Origin: an uncultured Campylobacter sp.
Lineage (GTDB): Bacteria > Campylobacterota > Campylobacteria > Campylobacterales > Campylobacteraceae
Assembly: GCF_938018035.1 (NCBI RefSeq)
Contig: NZ_CALIJF010000268.1
Span: forward strand, 1 to 8,475
Length of the DNA stretch: 8,475 nucleotides
Direction of reading: 5' to 3'
This document shows, one piece after another, positions 1 to 6,076 of the stretch. The position numbers and the translations under genes are program-made. The notes below the pieces were generated by a model that saw only the letters and a list, made by a program, of their open reading frames with translations, searched no databases and had not been told where the DNA came from. Numbering within the stretch: position 1 is the stretch's first letter; each line of letters starts with the position of its first letter.

Positions 1-419
1 ATAATGAATTGGTAGAAAAAATAAAAGAATTAGGCTTGCAAGATTATGTTATATTTACAGGGCAAATTAATAATGTTAGTGATTATTATAATGCGATGGA
101 TATATTTGTTCTTCCAAGTCTATATGAAGGCTTACCAGTTGTAGGAATAGAAGCACAGGCAAATGGACTTTTGTGTGAATTTTCTACAGATATGACAAAG
201 GAAACTAAAGTATTAAATACTACAAGATTTATAAGCTTAAAAGAAACACCAGAAAATTGGGCCCAAATAATATTAGAAGACTATAATAATTTTAAAAGAT
301 TAGATGGTTTTGATGAGATGACAAAAAATAATTTTAATATTATTGAAGAAGCGAAGAAATTAGAAGAATATTATGCAGGAAAATGTAAAGAAAGTTCACT
401 AAAGATAAGGAGAGGTTAA
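1..419 (+). CDS. Glycosyltransferase family 4 (group 1), C-terminal part, 5' end outside window
   Basis: This is the C-terminal nucleotide-sugar-binding half of a GT-B-fold retaining glycosyltransferase, which would add a sugar to a lipid-linked polysaccharide repeat unit at the cytoplasmic face of the inner membrane. The reading frame is open to the left edge (first complete codon at 3), so the gene starts upstream and the TTG at 9 is not its start. The visible part reads VIFTGQINNVSDYYNAMDIF then LPSLYEGLPVVGIEAQANGL. This contains the EX7E signature of the family (E of YEGLP to E of GIEAQ). The tail, with WAQII and a final NIIEEAKKLEEYY helix, resembles the ends of EpsF/CpsF-like capsule glycosyltransferases. 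The polymerase gene starts 5 bases after the stop, so the two form one operon. The donor and acceptor sugars cannot be told from this fragment. Confidence 0.88.
   Translation, partial: NELVEKIKELGLQDYVIFTGQINNVSDYYNAMDIFVLPSLYEGLPVVGIEAQANGLLCEFSTDMTKETKVLNTTRFISLKETPENWAQIILEDYNNFKRLDGFDEMTKNNFNIIEEAKKLEEYYAGKCKESSLKIRRG
407..415 (+). promoter_or_regulatory. Ribosome binding site of the Wzy-like gene
   Basis: AAGGAGAGG lies 9 bases before the ATG at 425 and overlaps the last codons of the glycosyltransferase. Its strength fixes the start of the polymerase and implies translation close behind the preceding gene. Such a full AAGGAG is typical of low-G+C Gram-positives and fusobacteria, but is not exclusive to them. 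Confidence 0.7.
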
Positions 420-424
420 GATTA

Positions 425-1472
425 ATGAGGAAGATAACAATTAGGCCCCAAAAATTGATTTATACAGTAATATATGCAATAATATTTTTTGCACTTATAA
501 AGCCAGACTCATTGGAACATTTAGGTTTTAAGTGGCTTGCAAATATATTAGTAGGAGTAGATATCTTATTAATTTTAGTTTTATTAACACTTATGCTTAG
601 AGGAAAATTTAAAATGAGTAAGATGACAGGTTTAATATTCTTGTTTTTTGTATTCCGGATTTATTGTAACTGTGTTATATTCGAATAATTTATTTAGCTG
701 GGTTAAAGTTGCAGGACCTGCAATAGCCATATGTTTATTAACAGATAAAGAAATGCAAAATAGCAATAATGTATATTTTGAAGGAATGTTTTGGATACTT
801 GCAATATGCTATTTATTGAATTTATTTTCAATAATAATATATTATCCAGAAGGAATGTATAGATTAGAAAAAGTAGTTGGTGACTTGTACTTAATGGGAT
901 ATGATAATAGTATGATATATAATTTACTACCATTATGTGGAGTTTCATTTATATTGTCATATAAGAAGTATGGAAAATTAATAACAAAATATTCTATTTT
1001 CGCACTTGCAATTACATTTATTTCAGAATTTTGGGTAATGAGTGCATCAGGGGTATTACAAATACTATTTTTTGTTATGTTATTATATATGCTTAGGAAA
1101 GAAAGTAAAATAATAACACCTGTATTTATATTTTGGCTTTTTTTTATAATTAGTATAGCAATAAACATATTTAGCATTCAAAATGCTTTTTCATGGTTAA
1201 TTGTTGATATATTAAATAAAGATCTAACATTAACAAGAAGAACTTTTTTATGGGAATATGCCATGCAAGTAATAGCAAAAAATCCAGTAATAGGAATAGG
1301 ATTTGGAGAAAAAAATATAATGGGGATATACGAAAGAGAATATTCACACCCACATTCAATGTTACTAGATATATTGGTAAAAGGTGGGGTAGTACTTATG
1401 ACAATATTTATACTGATATTAAATAATTTTACTAAAAAATTCAAAAAATCAAGTAACATTTTAATTCCTTAA
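425..1472 (+). pseudogene. wzy: O-antigen/capsule polymerase (Wzy-like), frameshifted and missing its 3' end
   Basis: A polytopic membrane protein of the Wzy/O-antigen ligase family, which polymerises undecaprenyl-linked repeat units in the periplasm or outer leaflet. It is read in two frames: 425-688 gives the first membrane segments, and the rest continues from about 648 in the next frame without its own start signal. Removing one T from the T6 run at 644-649 restores a single frame (LIFLFLYSGFIVTVLYSNN) of about 348 residues. Many hydrophobic segments follow. The conserved loop is present: TRRTFLWEYAMQVIAKNP, then GIGFGE, then the SHPHSMLLDILVKGG motif. The protein ends soon after in FKKSSNILIP, where family members usually continue with one or two more membrane helices and about 30-60 residues. 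The end coincides with the composition change near 1470, so the 3' part seems cut off. The extra T may be a mutation or a sequencing error. Confidence 0.7.
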
Positions 1473-1475
1473 ATT
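1440..1475. other. Sharp junction between AT-rich polysaccharide DNA and the T4SS element
   Basis: Left of this point the sequence is strongly AT-rich with + strand polysaccharide genes. Right of it the G+C rises to about 40-45% and all genes run on the - strand. The Wzy-like protein loses family resemblance just here. The exact base cannot be fixed. No integrase, tRNA, insertion-sequence end or clear target duplication is visible, so either true insertion or an assembly/amplification chimera could explain it. Confidence 0.6.
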
Positions 1476-1493
1476 CGGGGGCTTTCGCCCCGA
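1475..1493 (-). terminator. GNRA-loop hairpin, probable terminator of the ArdC-like gene
   Basis: Read on the - strand, GGGGC-GAAA-GCCCC (1491-1478) forms a five-pair GC stem with a GAAA tetraloop. The stem extends by two more pairs if one G is bulged. It lies 23 bases after the stop of the ArdC-like gene and is followed on the - strand by AATTTAAGG, only a short U run. It therefore looks like a weak intrinsic terminator or a 3'-end stabiliser. A smaller inverted repeat, TAAGT-TTG-ACTTA at 1501-1513, sits between the stop codon and this hairpin. Confidence 0.6.
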
Positions 1494-1504
1494 TCTACCC
1501 TAAG
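1493..1504 (+). repeat. 12-base inverted repeat, left copy (3' untranslated region)
   Basis: ATCTACCCTAAG on the + strand here is repeated exactly, in inverted orientation, at 2613-2624. In a - strand transcript this copy lies between the stop of the ArdC-like gene and the GNRA hairpin, and is perfectly complementary to the leader of the same transcript. Confidence 0.7.
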
Positions 1505-1515
1505 TTTGACTTAAC

Positions 1516-2367
1516 CTATCTACCTTGCTCTATGCTGTTATATTGTTGCTTGATTTGCTGCTTAGCTTTTTGGGCTTCTTTGGACATATCAAGCCTTTGC
1601 GCCGGATTATAATAATCTACGCCTTTGATTTGCGCCATAGTTAGGTTGTTTAGCTGCTTAGCTAAATTTCCACCTATTCCCAAAGTTTTGCCATAGTCGA
1701 CCCTTGCTTCATATGCTTGGTCTTTTGCGGCTTCTCGGTAGTTTTGTATTGCCGTTAGATCCCGCTCTTTGATTTTTTCTTCGTTTAGCCCGTCGAATTG
1801 GCTTACGTGATAGAGCGTTTTCGTCTCCAATCGCGGTTTAATCGGGATTTTTTCCTTAACAACGTATGTAATCGCTTTGCCGGTATTTTCGTCAAATCTA
1901 ACGTTTCCCTCCTTATCTTTTACGGTCGCTATAACTTCGTTGCCGTTTTTGTCTAATTTAGGTCTCATTTTATGATCTGCGATATAAAGCATTTTGACGC
2001 CCTCGACTCTTGCCTGCAGGCCGTTTTTGGTCTTTAAAATTTCACCGGTTTGCTCGTCGTGCTTGAGCTTGAGTACCCCACCCATTGCATTTCCTTGCTC
2101 CATCGTTACGAACTGCGCTTTTTCATAGCCTCTTATAGCCATTTCAGCCCTTAAAAGCATGCTAGTCTCTCTTGAGTACGTCTTGCCGGTTAGGGCATTG
2201 TAAGGCATAGTATTGTCTACTTCTTCCTTACTCATATCCCTTTGCCAGTCCGCTTTTGCGGTCTTGTGGGCTTCGAAGAGCTTATATTTCATGTATTTAT
2301 CAAAGCTCTCTTTTTTCTCGACATTACTCATTTGCTCCCAACTCTTTTTCTCTTGTTCTGTTGCCAT
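1516..2367 (-). CDS. ArdC/TraC N-terminal-like ssDNA-binding protein, no metallopeptidase domain
   Basis: A 283-residue protein whose first two thirds match the pattern of the N-terminal domain of ArdC antirestriction proteins and TraC-type plasmid primases, a ssDNA-binding domain that protects incoming single-stranded DNA during conjugation. Matching parts are MPYNALTGKTY (residues 54-64), the following LLRAEM helix, FVTMEQGNAMGGVLK (86-100), and TLYHVSQFDGL (184-194), equivalent to the family's 'vFNveQ' strand. An insert with lysine- and glycine-rich turns (about 102-170) separates the last two blocks. The HExxH zinc-peptidase domain of full ArdC is absent. Residues 200-283 are a charged, Gln-rich helical tail that I do not recognise. 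The start is supported by AAGGAT eight bases upstream. It is second in a two-gene unit after the 64-residue gene, downstream of virD4. The family is fairly likely; its role in this element is inferred. Confidence 0.72.
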   Translation of the reverse strand: MATEQEKKSWEQMSNVEKKESFDKYMKYKLFEAHKTAKADWQRDMSKEEVDNTMPYNALTGKTYSRETSMLLRAEMAIRGYEKAQFVTMEQGNAMGGVLKLKHDEQTGEILKTKNGLQARVEGVKMLYIADHKMRPKLDKNGNEVIATVKDKEGNVRFDENTGKAITYVVKEKIPIKPRLETKTLYHVSQFDGLNEEKIKERDLTAIQNYREAAKDQAYEARVDYGKTLGIGGNLAKQLNNLTMAQIKGVDYYNPAQRLDMSKEAQKAKQQIKQQYNSIEQGR

Positions 2368-2392
2368 TTTTTTATCCTTACATCTGTCGTTT

Positions 2393-2416
2393 ACTCATAG
2401 CTTTTGGGCTATGAGT
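2393..2416 (-). promoter_or_regulatory. Perfect hairpin at the end of the 64-residue gene
   Basis: ACTCATAGC (2393-2401) and GCTATGAGT (2408-2416) form a perfect nine-pair stem with a six-base loop. On the - strand the loop reads CCAAAA. The stem contains the TAG stop codon of the small gene and ends 25 bases before the ArdC-like start. No U tract follows, so it is not a standard terminator. It could modulate read-through, RNA cleavage or translation of the second gene. Confidence 0.6.
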
Positions 2417-2603
2417 CGGTGTTAGGCTCGTCTTGCTCGTCGATCTCCATGCTTTGGTGGGACTTATTTAAATATTCCCACTCCTTGCTTTCGCCGTCGC
2501 TGAGTTCAAACTCGCCATCTTCGCTTGTTGCAAATCGCTCGGCAAGATTTTTCTCATACTCTTTGTATGCCTTTTCTTGCTCTTGCTTCTCTGCATAGGT
2601 CAT
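2409..2603 (-). CDS. Small, highly acidic protein of unknown function (64 aa)
   Basis: I do not recognise a family. The protein has 15 Glu and 5 Asp against 6 Lys and 1 Arg, a net charge near -13. The N-terminal half is a probable amphipathic helix (AEKQEQEKAYKEYEKNLAER), and the C-terminal half is acidic and probably disordered. There is no signal peptide or membrane segment, so it should be cytoplasmic. The start is well supported by AAGGAG at 2615-2610, six bases before the ATG. It is the first gene of a two-gene unit with the ArdC-like gene 41 bases downstream, behind an unusually structured leader. Its charge and position recall small DNA-mimic or chaperone-like proteins of mobile elements, but that is only a hypothesis. 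Coding status is supported by the ribosome site and spacing rather than by homology. Confidence 0.65.
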   Translation of the reverse strand: MTYAEKQEQEKAYKEYEKNLAERFATSEDGEFELSDGESKEWEYLNKSHQSMEIDEQDEPNTDS

Positions 2604-2612
2604 TGCTTACTC

Positions 2613-2624
2613 CTTAGGGTAGAT
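2613..2624 (-). repeat. 12-base inverted repeat, right copy (overlaps the ribosome site)
   Basis: On the - strand this reads ATCTACCCTAAG, the same as the + strand at 1493-1504. Its last three bases are the first three of the AAGGAG ribosome site (2615-2610) of the 64-residue gene. Pairing with the 3' untranslated copy would cover part of that site. Confidence 0.7.
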
Positions 2625-2676
2625 TTTAGAGCTTTGGGCTCTAATTTAAATCTTCGATAAAAATTTAGATTAGAGC
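2621..2676 (-). promoter_or_regulatory. Leader with two mutually exclusive hairpins upstream of the 64-residue gene
   Basis: In transcription order there are three segments. Segment A (2676-2661) begins GCTCTAATCTAAATTT, segment B (2653-2638) is AGATTTAAATTAGAGC, and segment C (2632-2621) is GCTCTAAAATCT. B can pair with A over 16 positions (14 Watson-Crick pairs) across a 7-base loop. B can also pair with C by a seven-pair stem with a CCAAA loop, extendable after a bulge. The two pairings compete for B. C ends six bases before the AAGGAG, so the choice could affect ribosome access or transcription. This is the layout of an attenuator or riboswitch expression platform, though AT-rich repeats can arise without function. 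Confidence 0.45.
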
Positions 2677-2743
2677 TCTTAAGAAACAATAAAACATTTA
2701 AAAATAAAATTATGTATAATTTAAATTTAGAAAAAATAAAAAT

Positions 2744-2749
2744 ATTATA
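2744..2749 (-). promoter_or_regulatory. Candidate -10 box in the AT-rich spacer before the two-gene cassette
   Basis: The 190-base spacer 2604-2793 is almost pure A/T beyond 2680 and holds no gene. It probably contains the cassette's promoter and the end of the virD4 transcript. TATAAT occurs on the - strand at 2749-2744 (inside an AT-only palindrome, 2738-2754) and again at 2778-2773. Such boxes are expected by chance in AT-only DNA, and I see no convincing -35. No GC-rich terminator follows virD4. Confidence 0.25.
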
Positions 2750-2793
2750 TTTTTAAATTTTTTACTAAATTTATTATAAAAATTTATAAAATT

Positions 2794-4728
2794 TTACTCC
2801 CTATCCACTTTAATTTTTAGAGCTTTTAACAACTCGTCTCTTTGTTGTTTTTTATCATCCGCCGGCTTGATTTCGCTCTGGCTTAAATTTGCGTTATTTT
2901 CCGCAGTTTTCGCTTCGCCCTCCGCCTCTTTTTCGCTCCCTTTTTTAGCGATATGAACGTCTTGCGGCGCGGTCGCCTCATTTGGCTCGGCTTTTACTCC
3001 CACTTCTAGCTTGTCCGCTCCTTTCCACTGCGCCATCTTGAACCAATAAGGCACTTTTGCCTTGATAGGCATCTTATAAAAGCCTTTAACGAGGATTAAA
3101 ATATCGCTGCTGTCTTGGTTTTTCAAATCTTGGGCGGTTACTAGCTTTTTGGCTTCCTTACTCCTTGAGATATTGCTTTTAAATAGCTCCATATTGCCTT
3201 GCGATTTGCTGATTTTAATATTTGTGTAGTCGCCTATTAACTTGCTCGTATCCTCTGCGTCTTTGTCACTATTCATGTTAAAAATTACGTGATATCCACT
3301 GTTATTTTTTACAATATTCATATCGTCTTCGCCGTAGTATTTTTTGATCTGCTCGTAACTTTGCGTAACGAAAACCGGTAAAAGCCCGTAGCTTCTGCAA
3401 AGTGCGGGGGCTTCTAATAAAAATGGCATCTTGCCGAAGCGCACGAACTCATCCCCAAAAAAGTATATAAATCTCTCAGGATCACTACACTCTTCTCCGC
3501 TCATTAATTTCTTAAATAATGTTTCTATGAAAATACGAATTAAAGGAGCTAAAATTTCGATATCTTCGGTCTGAACGACTACGTACATCGATATTCTTTT
3601 CGCTCTTAAATCCTCGAACGTAAAGCTCATCTTGCTGGTTGCGTTGGCTACTTGCGGATTGCTAAAAACCGTCATAAACGTGTCGTATGTCGATTTTATA
3701 CTTGCAAATTCATTATCTGCGGCCCTTGCATACGCTCTAGCCTGATTTCTCGTGCTTTCGTCGATACTTTCGTCAAAGCTTGTCTGTTTCAGCCAAATTT
3801 TAAAAGTATCTACGTCATAGTCTCTCTCTCTTTCTTGCTCGGGATCATCTTCGTCTATCTCTTTCATTGCCTCTTCGCCGAATTTTTCGTCCAAATACTC
3901 GAAATAATCGGCTTTTGGAGCTTGTGCAAGTTGGGCTAGCGTAGCATGTTTGTCTTTTTGCATAAAATATTCGGCGAAAAATACAAACATCGTTCTTGCC
4001 GATTTTATCCAGTGGTCGTTTTCGCTGCCTTTTTCGCCTACGAAAATGGTAGAAGCTATCTGCTCGGCCAATTTCTTTATGTGTATATACTCCATGTCTT
4101 TAACGATCGAGCGGTCGAACGGGTTAAAAAATAGCGTATTATCCCAGCTAAAAGGGGAGAATAGCTGAATTTCGTTATTGAAGTATTTTTGCCTATACCC
4201 GGCCGTCTTTTTGTATAACTCGCCTTTGATATCCAGCGTTACGCAAGAATTAGGCACGCTTAATAAATTCGGGATAATCATGCCTGCCGTTTTACCGCTT
4301 CCCGGAGGCGCTACAACTAGCGTCGAGAGCGGCTGCGTAGCCCTTAAAAACTGTGGATTATCGCTATCTATATTGTGACATCCTAGCACTAAGCCATTTT
4401 TATAGTTTATGTTCATTTTAGGGAAGTCTTCTGGCGTTGCGAACCTTGCCGATCCGTAATCTTCGCCGTCTCTAAAATACGGCAATAGCCACCACGTAAA
4501 GACTACCAAAAACGGGGCGATCAGCGTAAATAATGCGACGTAAGCCTTTAATTTTAGCGTCGGCGCGCCTATATTTATTAAAATTTTATACGCCACTGCG
4601 GGTACTTTTATCAAATCCGGATTAAAAATAACCTTGACTACCGCCAAATATAGCACTACGCCCATTATAAGCGAAACGAAAAAAGCCCAGGCCCATCTTT
4701 TGGCGGTAAAACCTTTTGAACTATCCAT
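2794..4728 (-). CDS. virD4: VirD4/TraG-family type IV coupling protein
   Basis: The hexameric inner-membrane ATPase that links the relaxosome to the secretion channel and drives DNA-protein transfer. Numbered from the preferred start (644 residues): two N-terminal membrane segments at about 12-35 and 62-84; the GSARFATPEDF motif; Walker A APPGSGKT (140-147); the LDIKGELY strand; an all-alpha domain within about 240-370; and Walker B YFFGDEF (about 422-428) with catalytic Asp-Glu. VFVTQSYEQI follows, as is typical of the family. The last 65-70 residues are a charged, Ala/Glu/Lys-rich, probably disordered tail. The start at 4728 is chosen because AAGGGGAGGA sits directly before it; an ATG at 4752 would add eight residues but has no good ribosome site. 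The chosen start overlaps the end of the MobC-like gene by 8 bases (ATGGATAG), suggesting coupled translation. It is the last gene of the operon seen here. Confidence 0.96.
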   Translation of the reverse strand: MDSSKGFTAKRWAWAFFVSLIMGVVLYLAVVKVIFNPDLIKVPAVAYKILINIGAPTLKLKAYVALFTLIAPFLVVFTWWLLPYFRDGEDYGSARFATPEDFPKMNINYKNGLVLGCHNIDSDNPQFLRATQPLSTLVVAPPGSGKTAGMIIPNLLSVPNSCVTLDIKGELYKKTAGYRQKYFNNEIQLFSPFSWDNTLFFNPFDRSIVKDMEYIHIKKLAEQIASTIFVGEKGSENDHWIKSARTMFVFFAEYFMQKDKHATLAQLAQAPKADYFEYLDEKFGEEAMKEIDEDDPEQERERDYDVDTFKIWLKQTSFDESIDESTRNQARAYARAADNEFASIKSTYDTFMTVFSNPQVANATSKMSFTFEDLRAKRISMYVVVQTEDIEILAPLIRIFIETLFKKLMSGEECSDPERFIYFFGDEFVRFGKMPFLLEAPALCRSYGLLPVFVTQSYEQIKKYYGEDDMNIVKNNSGYHVIFNMNSDKDAEDTSKLIGDYTNIKISKSQGNMELFKSNISRSKEAKKLVTAQDLKNQDSSDILILVKGFYKMPIKAKVPYWFKMAQWKGADKLEVGVKAEPNEATAPQDVHIAKKGSEKEAEGEAKTAENNANLSQSEIKPADDKKQQRDELLKALKIKVDRE

Positions 4729-5131
4729 TTTCCTCCCCTTTTGCCCCCTCATTGCTCGGCGTTTTTACACGCTCCACTTCTATTTTTATTTTTAAATCTT
4801 CAATTTTTGCGCTTAGTTCTTTTATGGCTGCCGCAAAGTCTCGCATATTCTTTTCTAGGTCGTTTTTAGCTTCTTCGGGACCGGTAATGTTTGCATTTAG
4901 ATGATAAGCGATTTGATTTAAATTTGCCCCCAAGCGACCGAATTCTCGTAAGAATTCGCTTATTATTTCGTTATTCGTTTCTATCTGTTCTAGCACGTCG
5001 GCATATTTTTCTATATGCACCAGCTTCCGAACTACCGCCGATTTGCTTTCGTTGCGCCTTTGAGATAGGCGTTTTAGTACTCTTACGTCAGCTTCGGTAA
5101 AGTATATAAAATGCGCGGCTACTTTTCTCAT
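4721..5131 (-). CDS. mobC: MobC-like relaxosome accessory protein
   Basis: A 136-residue cytoplasmic protein resembling MobC/MbeC-type mobilisation proteins, which bind near the transfer origin and help the relaxase nick. Residues about 8-40 (FTEADVRVLKRLSQRRNESK and following) look like a ribbon-helix-helix DNA-binding domain. GRLGANLNQIAYHLN at 65-79 is the hallmark 'NLNQIArxLN' motif of the family. Residues 86-122 form a probable coiled coil, followed by a polar tail. Its ATG overlaps the virB11 stop in an ATGA arrangement with no strong ribosome site of its own, so translation is probably coupled to virB11; its 3' end overlaps virD4. It therefore sits between two secretion ATPase genes, consistent with supplying the substrate complex to VirD4. 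No relaxase gene is visible, so the partner must be encoded elsewhere. Confidence 0.8.
   Translation of the reverse strand: MRKVAAHFIYFTEADVRVLKRLSQRRNESKSAVVRKLVHIEKYADVLEQIETNNEIISEFLREFGRLGANLNQIAYHLNANITGPEEAKNDLEKNMRDFAAAIKELSAKIEDLKIKIEVERVKTPSNEGAKGEENG
4732..4740 (-). promoter_or_regulatory. Ribosome binding site deciding the virD4 start
   Basis: AAGGGGAGG (4740-4732) lies three bases before the ATG at 4728 and inside the MobC-like reading frame. The AAGGGG core is eight spacer bases from that ATG. Similar AAGGGGA sites precede virB10 (7509-7503) and the 70-residue gene (6303-6296), so this seems to be the element's preferred form. Confidence 0.6.
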
Positions 5132-6075
5132 GCTACGATCTTTGCAATGTCTAGTTCTTTTAAATTTAAAATATCGGTCACGACTCTTTGGTTTTTTACT
5201 CTAGCTATTTGGATAATGTAGTCAATCGCCGTGACGATAAGGCTATCTAGCATGCGATCATCCACGCTTGATAGGCCACCTCCTAAAATAATATTGGTTT
5301 TAATGGCCTTTATGGCGTCTTTGGGATTATTTGCGTGCAAGGTACTTAAATTTCCAGCATGTCCAGTGTTGTTTACTCTTAAAAACGAAAAGGTATTACG
5401 GATGTCTATCTCGCCCAAAAATAGCCTATCTGGTCGCAAACGCATCGCATTATCGATCGCTACCTGATAGCTGTAAATTTCGGTGGCGATTTTCGGTACG
5501 GCCAGCTGCGTTTTATTTACGTTTTCTACCCTCAGCTCTTGGCTGTCCTCTATGGTGACTACTCGCTCGCCCGGGTCTATTTCTCCCATTAACGAGTTTA
5601 AAAAACTGGTCTTCCCGCTTCCAGTTCCGCCGCTTAAAAGTACGTTTTTCTTATCCCGGATCAGCTCTTTGATTTTTTCATAAGTCCAGCCCTCGTTTAT
5701 CACGTTTTGACTTAATGTAAAGCTTTCTAGTTTAAAGGCCTCTTTGCTCGGTATTCTTATGCAAATTGCGATATCGCTATTAAATAGGCTCGATTTATGC
5801 TGCGCTTGAACGCGGTAACGCAAAAACGGATCGGGCAGCTCGCACGAAAGATGGCAATGCGTTTCATCGAAGCGCTGATTTCTCCTAGTGGCCAGCTCGA
5901 TCAAAAAATTATTTAGAAATTTAATATCTAGCTTTGGGTCTTGTACTATTTCCCAGTGGTCGCCGTAGTCTATGTTGATTTCGCACGGCCGATTAAATAT
6001 CAGCTCATTTGCCCGTAGGGTCAAATACGGCTTTAAAACACCTAAAATATTATTTAAAATTATGCTTTCGCTCAT
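5128..6075 (-). CDS. virB11: VirB11-family T4SS ATPase
   Basis: The hexameric traffic ATPase at the cytoplasmic base of the type IV secretion channel, powering assembly and substrate transfer. Its 315 residues are normal for the family. Visible motifs in order: an N-terminal domain with ELIFNRPCEINID (24-36) and RRNQRFDETHCHLSCELP (64-81); Walker A GGTGSGKT (149-156); Asp box TIEDSQEL (174-181); RPDRLFLGEID (214-224) as the Walker B region; and His box GHAGNLSTLHAN (238-249). Most VirB11 proteins have Arg after GE(I/V); here it is Asp224, and the His box has GHA rather than GHP. There is no signal peptide or membrane segment. The ATG is one base after the stop of the 70-residue gene with only a weak GAAGAG upstream, again implying coupled translation. 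Confidence 0.95.
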   Translation of the reverse strand: MSESIILNNILGVLKPYLTLRANELIFNRPCEINIDYGDHWEIVQDPKLDIKFLNNFLIELATRRNQRFDETHCHLSCELPDPFLRYRVQAQHKSSLFNSDIAICIRIPSKEAFKLESFTLSQNVINEGWTYEKIKELIRDKKNVLLSGGTGSGKTSFLNSLMGEIDPGERVVTIEDSQELRVENVNKTQLAVPKIATEIYSYQVAIDNAMRLRPDRLFLGEIDIRNTFSFLRVNNTGHAGNLSTLHANNPKDAIKAIKTNIILGGGLSSVDDRMLDSLIVTAIDYIIQIARVKNQRVVTDILNLKELDIAKIVA

Positions 6076-6076
6076 T

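Noticed and set aside
9..11. TTG as the start of the glycosyltransferase
   Set aside because: The frame is open to the left edge and the fragment begins in the middle of the C-terminal domain; no ribosome site precedes it.
842..1459. Several - strand reading frames opposite the Wzy-like gene
   Set aside because: They mirror a hydrophobic AT-rich gene, have no ribosome site and show no recognisable domain.
1493..2624. The 12-base inverted repeats as ends of an insertion sequence
   Set aside because: No transposase lies between them, there is no flanking target duplication, and the right copy runs into a ribosome site.
2711..2720. TATGTATAAT on the + strand as a promoter
   Set aside because: No + strand gene follows, and such matches are expected in nearly pure A/T DNA.
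4729..4752. ATG at 4752 as the virD4 start
   Set aside because: It would add eight residues and a longer overlap without a convincing ribosome site, whereas 4728 has AAGGGGAGG just upstream. It is not excluded.
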